Of a stretch of DNA of 6,289 nt, positions 1 through 5,533 are shown piece by piece. The stretch comes from an uncultured Patescibacteria group bacterium (GTDB lineage Bacteria > Patescibacteriota > Microgenomatia > UBA1406 > GWC2-37-13). The stretch covers positions 1-6,289 of the forward strand of contig CALLVF010000070.1 of the NCBI GenBank assembly GCA_938010745.1. Direction: 5' to 3'. Below the pieces are notes generated by a model that saw only the letters and a program-made list of their open reading frames with translations, did not search any database and was not told where the DNA came from. Every line of letters begins with the position of its first letter. Positions within the stretch are counted from its first letter, which is position 1. A program made the position numbers and the translations under genes.

Positions 1-470
1 TTCTAAACTCTTTTTTATGGTCAATTTTGTAGTGCTTTCCATATCTTGATAAAGAATTATATGATTTAAACTTATCACTATAATAAACACAACCTTTCTC
101 TGTATTTTTGACAATCTTTTTCATTAAAGTCTTAGCTTCAATATTATCAACAACTATTGTTTTTACTCTTACTCTCGCTCAATTATCCCAAAAACTATTC
201 TTTTGTTTTTACTTACTCTTCCTTGTCCTCTTTTTTTCTTCCACCAAAGTATGCTTCATCAAGGTCTATTTCTCCTTTGAAAATGTTATTTTCTTTTCTT
301 AAATAATTGGCTATCTTTATTATTATTCTTTTGAAAAATCTGTTAACAGTGTTTCTGTAAATTCCTGTATATTTGGCTGTTTTTAATGCTAACAGTCCTA
401 AAAGGAAACAATCTAATAATTTGTTTATCTGAGTTCTTTTTAATTTAGTATAATTAAAACTATATTGCAC
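1..470 (-). pseudogene. IS1595 family (ISXO2-like) transposase, frameshifted and partial
   Basis: This is a DDE-type transposase that would have catalysed cut and paste of the insertion sequence. The first frame (GTG at 470 to TAA at 215-213) encodes a helix-turn-helix-like region (LKTAKYTGIYRNTVNRFFKR) and the family signature GEIDLDEAYFGG with the first catalytic Asp. A shift to the -1 frame in the A7 run (complement of 231-237) continues the protein as KKRGQGRVSKNKRIVFGI. A second shift near 170-178 continues it as VKTIVVDNIEAKTLMKKI and then GCVYYSDKFKSYNSL, with the likely second Asp, followed by HYKIDHKKEF up to the window edge. The third catalytic residue is outside the window. Each shift equals one missing base. 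The family call rests on the DE(A/S/T)YFGG and YSDKFKSY motifs. The start is the first usable codon after an in-frame TAA; this short subgroup can lack an N-terminal zinc ribbon. Confidence 0.85.
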
Positions 471-540
471 CTTTTATCAGATACAGTACTATACTGTATC
501 TGATTTTATTTTAATGATTTTTTAGAATTTCAGGTGCAAT
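464..540. repeat. Nested inverted repeats with a 13-bp perfect palindrome
   Basis: The core is a perfect 13-bp inverted repeat (476-488 ATCAGATACAGTA and 492-504 TACTGTATCTGAT) around a 3-base loop. Outside it, ATTGCACC at 464-471 is matched by GGTGCAAT at 533-540. The set lies at the 5' end of the transposase, whose GTG start falls in the inner 8-bp repeat. It may be an IS-end hairpin that limits read-through into the transposase, a binding site for a dimeric regulator, or paired IS-end sequences. On the + strand the palindrome is followed by a T-rich tract and could weakly terminate transcription. Confidence 0.75.
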
Positions 541-584
541 TACCATTATTTTTTTTGTTACAAGTTTTTTTATTAATAAATAAT

Positions 585-1679
585 TTAGGCAGAAAGTATA
601 AACTCCTTTAAAATCTGATGATAATTTTCAAGACTTTTGATATCAACCCATTCGTTGTCTGAGTGATAATTATTGCCAATTGGGCCAAAAGATATCGCAG
701 GGATACCAACGGCTGCAGCGAATCTGGCGTCATTAGTGCCGTGGTTATTAAAGAACAAGCTTTCTTTTTTATTTAATTTTTTTTTAGTAATTTGGTGAAG
801 GAGATTAAGATAATGATTTTTAGTATTATTTAAAGACATATTTGTTTTATAAATTATTTTAATCTCAATTTTAAGTTGGTCAGCTATTTTTTTTAATTTA
901 TTAAAAATCTGTTCTGGGTTTTTCCAAGGCTCACAGAATCGGATATCAAAATTAGCTTCACAGTAATTTGCGATACTATTAGTTGCTTTGCCTCCTTTAA
1001 TAAGTCCTAAGTTAATAGTGCTATACCAGTGATTCTTGTCTTTTTTTTCTGGAAATAACCTTTTAGCATTATTATAAAAATCAAAGATTTTTAAGACAGC
1101 GTTTTCTGAATTCCAAGTGTAGGCAGAATGATCGCCTTTTGTTTTGGCAATAGTTTGTAACATTAAAACCCCTTTTTGTTTTATTTTAAATAAATAATCT
1201 TTTTCACCTTCAGCAGTAATAAAAAATTTACCTCTAAAACCTACTTCTTTTATCAGAAATCCTGTTCCATTTTCGCCCCCAATTTCTTCGTCGGAGGTAA
1301 TCATTAAAAGTATTTTTTTATTTTTTTGAATTTTATTTAGATTTTTTATATTATAAACAAGCACAGACAAGCCTCCTTTCATATCTAAAGCCCCCCTTCC
1401 GTATATTTTGTCTCCTTTTATTATTGGATTAAATTGATTATCTTCTCCATCAACAACATCAATGTGACCATGAAAAATTAAATCAAACTCTTTTTTATTT
1501 TTTTCTATATCAACATTTGATAATACTAAGGATGGAAAATTATTTTTTTCATATAATTTATATTGGGAATTATTTAAATATCCTCTTATAAATTCTAAAG
1601 CTTTTTTACTCTGTTTAAAGTTTTTAGTTATGGTTTTGTATTCAATAAGTTTTTTTGTTAATTTTATTATTTCTTCCAT
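585..1679 (-). CDS. M20 family zinc metallopeptidase/deacylase (ArgE/DapE/CPG2-like)
   Basis: This 364-residue protein is a cytoplasmic di-metal amidohydrolase, a family that cleaves N-acyl amino acids or short peptides. The motifs appear in order: GHID (His72, Asp74) for the first metal; GRGALDMKGG with bridging Asp99; SDEEIGG with general base Glu131 and ligand Glu132; AEGEKD with Glu159 where the family usually has GEPT; GDHSAY (His184) in the lid/dimerisation domain; and YHSDNEW (His339) as the last ligand. No signal peptide or membrane segment is seen, and the length is normal. The ATG lies 21 nt after the ATP-grasp/methyltransferase stop with only a weak purine-rich RBS (AAGAGAG) adjacent, which suggests translational coupling. 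Substrate cannot be read from the sequence. DapE and ArgE are possible, but no lysine or arginine pathway genes are nearby, so dipeptidase or conjugate hydrolase activity fits the context at least as well. Confidence 0.9.
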   Translation of the reverse strand: MEEIIKLTKKLIEYKTITKNFKQSKKALEFIRGYLNNSQYKLYEKNNFPSLVLSNVDIEKNKKEFDLIFHGHIDVVDGEDNQFNPIIKGDKIYGRGALDMKGGLSVLVYNIKNLNKIQKNKKILLMITSDEEIGGENGTGFLIKEVGFRGKFFITAEGEKDYLFKIKQKGVLMLQTIAKTKGDHSAYTWNSENAVLKIFDFYNNAKRLFPEKKDKNHWYSTINLGLIKGGKATNSIANYCEANFDIRFCEPWKNPEQIFNKLKKIADQLKIEIKIIYKTNMSLNNTKNHYLNLLHQITKKKLNKKESLFFNNHGTNDARFAAAVGIPAISFGPIGNNYHSDNEWVDIKSLENYHQILKEFILSA

Positions 1680-1700
1680 CTCTCTTTTATTGTTCTGAGA

Positions 1701-4160
1701 TTAATAATTTATTAGCAGGTTGTAATGAACATAATACCATTTTCCATCTTTTCTTTGAAATATTCTTTTTACACTATCTTGTTGTTCCATTTTTAACCAA
1801 TGTTCTATTAGTTTCTGATCATAAGAATCAGGTATTGGATAAATTTCTGAAGATATAATCTCCCAAAATTTAATTCTACCTTCATTTACTAGTTGGTTTA
1901 AAAAAGTTTTCCATTTTTCTTCATTTTGTTTTGAAGAAACTGAAAAGAGACCAATTCCACCCTCTCTCATAATTTTAGAAGAATTTTTTAGTACGGATAT
2001 AAAAATTCCTAAACCGTCAGGATCATTTGTTGGGTCAATATTCCAAGCGGCTGGATTATGTTGTCTTTCTTGTTCTAATACATCTAGTTCTTCAGCGTCA
2101 ACTAGTGGTTGCTGGGGAAGATTTCCTACTAGCAAATCAAAGCCACCAATTTTTCTAGCTTGTTCTATCAACTCCTCACTTATACCATCGCCAACAAGAG
2201 CTTGAATATCTTTTTCAGGTAATCCATTGTTTTGCCAATTGTTTACCGCTTGTTCTACTGCTTTTTGATTTAAATCAGTAATTACCCATCTTGAACCAGG
2301 AAACCATTTTCCTCCCAATACAGCCAAAACTCCTGAACCGGTTCCTATATCACAACAATTAAGATATCCTCTTTTTGATAATTCGGTTATTCTTGGATAA
2401 CAATTAGCAGCTAAATCATAAGCAGAGTAAGGAGGCCAAACATTATCTTCAGTTTTTATTTCTACACTGAGTCTCATTAACTCTTTCATAACCAATGTTT
2501 CTACATAAGACAAATGTTTACTTCTTTCTAAGTTAGCTAATAAACCAATTGGGACTGCTAACTTAAATTTTAAAAAATCTGGCTTTTGATCATCGTGATG
2601 GCCGCCAAAATATCCAAAAGACGTAGAGAAAGGAATAATGCCGTACTTTTCATATAAAGATTCGGCGATTTGTGTATATAATCCAAACCTTGTAGAATTA
2701 TTTGTTGCAAAGGGCAATTCAAAACTGATTTGTGCCTCAAATAATCCTACCTCAGGCATAAGTGCAATTAATGCCTCCAAATAAGATCTTCCACCCCGTC
2801 TAAAATTATAGTCATGAATATAAATTTTTCCATCTTTACCAACCATTACATCGCCAGCCAAAACTCCGTCAGTATAACCATATTGAGCTAATACTTGTCC
2901 CATTTTAGAAAAAGCTTCAAATAATCTTTTTTGAAGAGCCGAGTCTATTCCTATTTTGCTAGAGTCTGCACTCATCCAGCCACAAACATATTCATCTCCT
3001 TTATCAACCCCAAAAGGGAATATAGACATAGGAAAAAATTGACCATTAATCATCATTCCGCCAACGGTGATATCCTTTTTAACCCCTTCTTGTATTTCTG
3101 GATCAACAAGTTCTTCGACGGCAGACAATCGAGGTAAATTCTCAAATCCATATCCTTTTATAATCTCTATTAAAGCTGATAATCTTTCTTTTTCAGTTTT
3201 AGAAAAATCATAAATATCAGGAAATCGAGAAGGAGGTAAATTCCCTAAACCAGAAACACCATTTGAATCAAGTTTTATATATCCTTTCTTCCCTTTTTCT
3301 TTTAAAAACTTTAGGGCTGTTATAATGCCTGTGGCCCATTTGGTAATATTTTCTTCCGTAGCTTCAAAAGTTTCCTTACTAAAATTTTCTACCAACTCAT
3401 CTAAAGTTGTAAATAATTGACCGCTTGGTGAAACAGCAATTATCTCTGGGATTACTTCTTCTAAGCTCGCCTCTTTTAATCTAAAATTATTAAGCACTTT
3501 ATCCATTTGAGGAATAGAAGGCAAAGACATCCTTCCCTCATTGATTAGGGGGGAAAGGATTTCATAATGGGTAGGAGTTGTTTGGAAAGGAACAACTAAT
3601 GTTTTCTCATCATCGCCGCCAAAAAATTTTCGATATCTTTGGATTACATTTAAATGATAGTCTTCGTTATATTTTTGTAATTCTTCTGGATTATCTAATC
3701 CTTGAGCATATTGTTGACAGAGATTGTAGTATTGTTCTTCATTTATTTGGGAAAGATCTACTAATTGACCTTGCCAGTCAAATATTATCTGAAAATTTAC
3801 CTTTCTTCCCAATTTTTCTTCTAACCTTCTTTTTAAATCTAAAACTATTTCTCTTTCAACAGGATTAGGAGGAGCTGCTACAAGAACTGCGGTTTGTTCA
3901 AAACCGGCAGCTAATAATAAACCGGGTAATAAAGCTCTTTCGTAGCCCGGTAGCCCTTTTAAACGTGGTCTTTGAGCTTCAGGTACAGCATAAGCTACAT
4001 CATCAAATAAAACCAATCTTGGACATGTTGATTGTTTTGATAGTCTTTCTGCAACAGCAATTCGGTAATCAAGATTTGCAGGTGATTCTAATCCTACTTC
4101 TGCTAAAGACTTTGGATCTAATGCTTCCAAATTGGTTGGTTTTAAAGCATCTTTGGTCAT
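1701..4160 (-). CDS. PGM1-like ATP-grasp ligase fused to class I SAM-dependent methyltransferase
   Basis: The 819-residue protein appears to hold two enzymes. Residues about 45-245 resemble a pre-ATP-grasp domain (YERALLPGLLLAAGF, then a VVPF strand). Residues about 250-460 look like an ATP-grasp fold: GYIKLDSNGVSGLGN with ATP-binding Lys296 and a Gly-rich loop, VEELVDP (Glu349/350) at the hinge, and GDVMVGKDGKIYIHDYNFRR with metal-site Asp437, Asp450 (usually Glu), Asn452 and Arg454. ATP-grasp enzymes activate a carboxylate as acyl phosphate and join it to an amine. Residues about 570-760 are a Rossmann methyltransferase: CDIGTGSGVL (604-612) binds SAM, ITDLN has acidic Asp629, GDG at 657-659, and NLPQQP (680-685) sits where PrmC/HemK-type enzymes have NPPY. 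Residues 460-570 are an unassigned linker. Translation starts at ATG 15 nt after an attenuator-like terminator; a G9 run is the only purine-rich tract nearby. The M20 peptidase follows in the same operon. The ligase subfamily is inferred by motif resemblance; the methyltransferase call is firmer. Confidence 0.75.
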   Translation of the reverse strand: MTKDALKPTNLEALDPKSLAEVGLESPANLDYRIAVAERLSKQSTCPRLVLFDDVAYAVPEAQRPRLKGLPGYERALLPGLLLAAGFEQTAVLVAAPPNPVEREIVLDLKRRLEEKLGRKVNFQIIFDWQGQLVDLSQINEEQYYNLCQQYAQGLDNPEELQKYNEDYHLNVIQRYRKFFGGDDEKTLVVPFQTTPTHYEILSPLINEGRMSLPSIPQMDKVLNNFRLKEASLEEVIPEIIAVSPSGQLFTTLDELVENFSKETFEATEENITKWATGIITALKFLKEKGKKGYIKLDSNGVSGLGNLPPSRFPDIYDFSKTEKERLSALIEIIKGYGFENLPRLSAVEELVDPEIQEGVKKDITVGGMMINGQFFPMSIFPFGVDKGDEYVCGWMSADSSKIGIDSALQKRLFEAFSKMGQVLAQYGYTDGVLAGDVMVGKDGKIYIHDYNFRRGGRSYLEALIALMPEVGLFEAQISFELPFATNNSTRFGLYTQIAESLYEKYGIIPFSTSFGYFGGHHDDQKPDFLKFKLAVPIGLLANLERSKHLSYVETLVMKELMRLSVEIKTEDNVWPPYSAYDLAANCYPRITELSKRGYLNCCDIGTGSGVLAVLGGKWFPGSRWVITDLNQKAVEQAVNNWQNNGLPEKDIQALVGDGISEELIEQARKIGGFDLLVGNLPQQPLVDAEELDVLEQERQHNPAAWNIDPTNDPDGLGIFISVLKNSSKIMREGGIGLFSVSSKQNEEKWKTFLNQLVNEGRIKFWEIISSEIYPIPDSYDQKLIEHWLKMEQQDSVKRIFQRKDGKWYYVHYNLLINY

Positions 4161-4175
4161 ATTTTTCCCCCCCCC

Positions 4176-4200
4176 AAAAAAAACCCTCCCTTTCGGGAGG
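4176..4200 (-). terminator. Intrinsic terminator inside the 5' leader (attenuator)
   Basis: On the minus strand CCTCCC-GAAA-GGGAGG forms a 6-bp all-G/C stem (4200-4185) with a stable GNRA tetraloop. One G follows, then eight Ts (4183-4176), a textbook Rho-independent terminator. It ends 15 nt before the ATG at 4160, downstream of a good promoter, so it cannot simply end an upstream gene and should limit entry into the ATP-grasp/methyltransferase operon. Its 5' arm and flank (4203-4194) are perfectly complementary over 10 nt to 4247-4238, which allows an antiterminator. Confidence 0.85.
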
Positions 4201-4224
4201 ATGGATTTTTAAATTTTAATTTTC

Positions 4225-4293
4225 GGTTTTATCTACACATCCTCCCGTCCTTACACAAGGACAATAAAAAGGAGGATAATGTAAAATAAAACC
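4225..4293 (-). ncRNA. 69-nt structured leader hairpin, putative cis-regulatory RNA
   Basis: On the minus strand three coaxial stems nest. GGTTTTAT (4293-4286) pairs with ATAAAACC (4232-4225). ATCCTCC pairs with GGAGGAT (4245-4239). GTCCTT pairs with AAGGAC around a GTGT loop. TACA/TGTA plus two U-G pairs extend the outer helix with only single-base bulges. The 3' arm CGGGAGGATG (4247-4238) can instead pair with the terminator's CATCCTCCCG (4203-4194). Upstream pairing would leave the terminator free (off); downstream pairing would break it (on). I do not recognise a known riboswitch class, and no T-box signature (UGGNA-type bulge) is visible. A dispersed palindromic repeat is the main alternative. 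Confidence 0.65.
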
Positions 4294-4304
4294 ATTTTTT
4301 TCAT
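4251..4304 (-). CDS. Possible 17-residue hydrophobic leader peptide
   Basis: An ATG a few bases after the predicted transcription start opens a short frame, MKKMVLFYIILLFIVLV, ending in TAA at 4253-4251. Nine of the last ten codons specify Ile, Leu, Val or Phe. No Shine-Dalgarno sequence precedes it. The stop lies at the apical loop of the long leader hairpin, so a translating ribosome would cover the 5' arm that competes with the antiterminator, as in amino-acid attenuators. The hydrophobic composition could also arise from a T-rich hairpin arm read by chance, so translation is only a hypothesis. Confidence 0.25.
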   Translation of the reverse strand: MKKMVLFYIILLFIVLV

Positions 4305-4318
4305 AAAGTTAGTTTTAT

Positions 4319-4346
4319 ATTATAACATAGATTTTTATGTTTGCAA
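4319..4346 (-). promoter_or_regulatory. Sigma-70-type promoter for the ATP-grasp/methyltransferase-M20 operon
   Basis: On the minus strand TTGCAA (4346-4341) is followed by a 16-nt spacer and a perfect TATAAT (4324-4319), preceded by TGT as an extended -10. Transcription would start around 4312-4309, just before the long leader hairpin. The spacing and perfect -10 box make this the clearest promoter in the window. Confidence 0.7.
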
Positions 4347-4368
4347 CCTATATTTAATTTTAATCTTT

Positions 4369-4380
4369 AATCCGACCAAT
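4369..4380 (+). repeat. 12-bp inverted repeat, copy 1 (downstream of the four-helix-bundle gene)
   Basis: AATCCGACCAAT is the exact reverse complement of 4834-4845. The two copies flank the gene at 4418-4783. This copy runs into the 8-bp tandem repeat that follows. Confidence 0.8.
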
Positions 4381-4404
4381 AAACCAATTTACCAATTTAC
4401 CAAT
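4375..4404 (+). repeat. 8-bp tandem repeat, about 3.75 copies
   Basis: The units are ACCAATAA, ACCAATTT, ACCAATTT and a partial ACCAAT. The repeat lies between the four-helix-bundle gene and the promoter of the ligase operon. It shares the ACCAAT core with the adjacent 12-bp inverted repeat, so both may have grown from the same sequence by replication slippage. Confidence 0.8.
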
Positions 4405-4417
4405 GAGTTAATAAAAA

Positions 4418-4783
4418 TTAGTTTTTAACGTTTTCAATAATTTTGCTGATAATCATTAATATTTTTTTACATTCTATTATATAAGGTTCGACTGTATTTT
4501 TATTAATCAATTTAGTATCTTTTATAAATTTTAACCAGTAGTCTGTCTCTTTGGTTTCTTTTCTCACAATTAAATATTTAGCAATAAAATCTTTTCTAGT
4601 TATTGAGTTGTCAGCTTCTTGATCGTTTACTCCTATTGAGGTTAATGAAGATGATATTTGCTCTACTATTGGAAGATTCTCTGTTTTTTTAGGAATCTTT
4701 TTAACAATATTTCTGAAGCAATTAATGATAAAATTATAAATTCGTTTATGAATATATTTATCGGTATTTCGATATTTGTTCAT
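4418..4783 (-). CDS. Four-helix-bundle protein (23S rRNA-intervening-sequence/S23 type)
   Basis: The 121-residue protein matches the small four-helix-bundle family first found as ORFs in 23S rRNA intervening sequences and now known mainly as stand-alone genes. Family-like features are IPKKTENLPIVEQISSSLTS followed by SITRKDFIAKYLIVRKETKE and TDYWLKF, with the conserved KDF, KE and YWL positions. The length is normal and the frame intact. An RBS, AGGTGA, lies 9 nt before the ATG, which supports this start. No 23S rRNA sequence is present. The family includes Avd, the accessory protein of diversity-generating retroelements, but no reverse transcriptase or template repeat is in the window. Function is unknown. 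A degraded relative lies at 5232-5533. It sits 38 nt after the acylphosphatase and may be co-transcribed with it. Confidence 0.8.
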   Translation of the reverse strand: MNKYRNTDKYIHKRIYNFIINCFRNIVKKIPKKTENLPIVEQISSSLTSIGVNDQEADNSITRKDFIAKYLIVRKETKETDYWLKFIKDTKLINKNTVEPYIIECKKILMIISKIIENVKN

Positions 4784-4821
4784 TAATTAATTTCACCTTA
4801 AACTATTTATTTAATCAATAG

Positions 4822-5145
4822 TTAATTTGTCGGATTGGTCGGATTTTTATTTAACAATCTCAATCCCTCAAACACTTCTTTTGCATCCTGCCAGATAATT
4901 TCCACCTCCTCAACATGGGCAACTGGTGGACCTTTTTTTAACACTTCAATCATTTGGTTTACCTTTTCCTCTTCTGCCTGAATTAAAACCTCAACTCCAC
5001 CAGAAACACCAAAAATTTCTGGTTTATCATAAACATTTCTTACCCAGCCGGAGACACCAATCATTTTTGCTTGAATTTTTTTCCAGGCGCGAAAGCCAAC
5101 GCCGATGACATCGCCTTTTACATAAAGATGAGCTTGTTTGAGTAT
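4822..5145 (-). CDS. acyP: Acylphosphatase with an ATA in the start position
   Basis: Acylphosphatases hydrolyse carboxyl-phosphate anhydrides such as acetyl phosphate or 1,3-bisphosphoglycerate. The reading frame from 5145 gives LKQAHLYVKGDVIGVGFRAW, the active-site loop with catalytic Arg19 in VGFR, although the usual Gln before GVGFR is Ile14. GWVRN with catalytic Asn37 follows at the normal 18-residue spacing. The first ATG (5064) would drop Arg19 and cannot be the functional start. No ATG, GTG or TTG lies between the in-frame TAA at 5160-5158 and 5064, and family alignment places the start at the ATA (5145-5143). An AGGA lies 3 nt upstream, which is a close fit. The body is otherwise intact to residue 107; the Asn/Pro/Thr-rich tail (NKNPTNPTN) is read from the local 'CCGACCAAT' repeat. 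It is either a gene with a rare AUA start or one recently silenced by ATG to ATA. Confidence 0.85.
   Translation of the reverse strand: MLKQAHLYVKGDVIGVGFRAWKKIQAKMIGVSGWVRNVYDKPEIFGVSGGVEVLIQAEEEKVNQMIEVLKKGPPVAHVEEVEIIWQDAKEVFEGLRLLNKNPTNPTN
4834..4845 (-). repeat. 12-bp inverted repeat, copy 2 (inside the acylphosphatase 3' end)
   Basis: The + strand ATTGGTCGGATT is the reverse complement of 4369-4380. A partial 9-bp duplication (TCGGATTGGTCGGAT at 4830-4844) makes it a short tandem repeat, which encodes the repeated Asn-Pro-Thr tail of the acylphosphatase. Confidence 0.8.
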
Positions 5146-5150
5146 AAATC

Positions 5151-5215
5151 CTAAATATTAAACTCTAAATCTAAACAAATTCTAAATTCAAATTACCCAA
5201 ATTTTCAAAAACCTT
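5151..5215. repeat. A/T-rich intergenic repeat of CTAAAT-like units
   Basis: CTAAAT occurs at 5151, 5165 and 5182 and CTAAAC at 5171, followed by AAATTC/AAATTACC units. From memory, degenerate arrays of this kind are common between genes in Patescibacteria; I cannot check this here. The array ends at the acylphosphatase start and may have displaced its original ribosome-binding region. No gene is seen between 5146 and 5231. Confidence 0.55.
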
Positions 5216-5231
5216 ACACCTTTTATATTAT

Positions 5232-5533
5232 TTATTTTGCTTTTGTTACTATTGAACCAATGATTTTCATTAATTCTTCTGATTCTTTAATTAGACTACT
5301 TCCTAATAATTCTTATTCTTGATTATTTTCAATATCCAAAAGTCTTAATCAAGAGCGAGAATCTTTTGTTTCTTTTCGGCAGATTTTAATTCGATGATAA
5401 AAATCTGTTTTGCTTAAAGATTCAATAGCTTCAATATGGTTTGAGTGAACTGATCCTAAAGAGCGAATTAATTGCTTTCCATCTTCAATATTTGCTATTA
5501 TCTTAGGGATTTTCTTAATTAATGAGAATTTGG
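5232..5533 (-). pseudogene. Four-helix-bundle protein (S23 type), truncated with two in-frame stops
   Basis: The residual frame reads KKIPKIIANIEDGKQLIRS, then SNHIEAIESLSKTDFYHRI and KICRKETKDSRS, strongly like the four-helix-bundle family. TGA at 5351-5349 falls exactly where the family has the Trp of the S-R-Y-W-L motif (observed S-R-S-stop-L). The same frame continues LRLLDIENNQE, hits TAA at 5315-5313, then runs ELLGSSLIKESEELMKIIGS to a natural TAA at 5234-5232. Helix 1 is missing: sequence upstream of about 5533 belongs to the VapC remnant, so a deletion seems to have joined the two. The ATG at 5564 overlaps the toxin's end and is probably not a real start. It is the better-conserved of the window's two family members in sequence, yet it is the broken one. 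Confidence 0.8.

Larger units (their letters stand above)
1..544 (-). mobile_element. IS1595/ISXO2-like insertion sequence, left part, truncated by window edge
   Basis: The interval holds the broken transposase (470 to 1) and its upstream end. The outer boundary is uncertain. On the minus strand a GG-initiated sequence begins near 544 (GGTAATTGCACC), which would suit a terminal inverted repeat, but the other end is outside the window, so neither the repeat nor a target duplication can be confirmed. The start of the M20 gene's 3' flank at 545-584 is T-rich and has no recognisable terminator. The element lies downstream of the M20 gene in the same orientation. Confidence 0.45.

Noticed and set aside
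108..302. Open frame on the + strand across the IS region
   Set aside because: It is antisense to the transposase remnant, is T/F-rich and has no RBS or family resemblance.
4176..4203. Terminator belonging to the upstream four-helix-bundle gene
   Set aside because: It lies more than 200 nt past that gene's stop and downstream of a separate strong promoter, so an attenuator role for the next gene fits better.
1655..4219. Several + strand open frames of 67-96 codons opposite the ligase gene
   Set aside because: They are shadows of the 819-residue gene on the other strand and lack RBS or domain-like sequence.
4225..4312. T-box riboswitch
   Set aside because: The leader is too short, and no T-box UGGNA bulge or specifier-loop arrangement is seen.
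4418..4783. Diversity-generating retroelement (Avd-like protein)
   Set aside because: The fold family includes Avd, but no reverse transcriptase, template repeat or variable repeat is visible.
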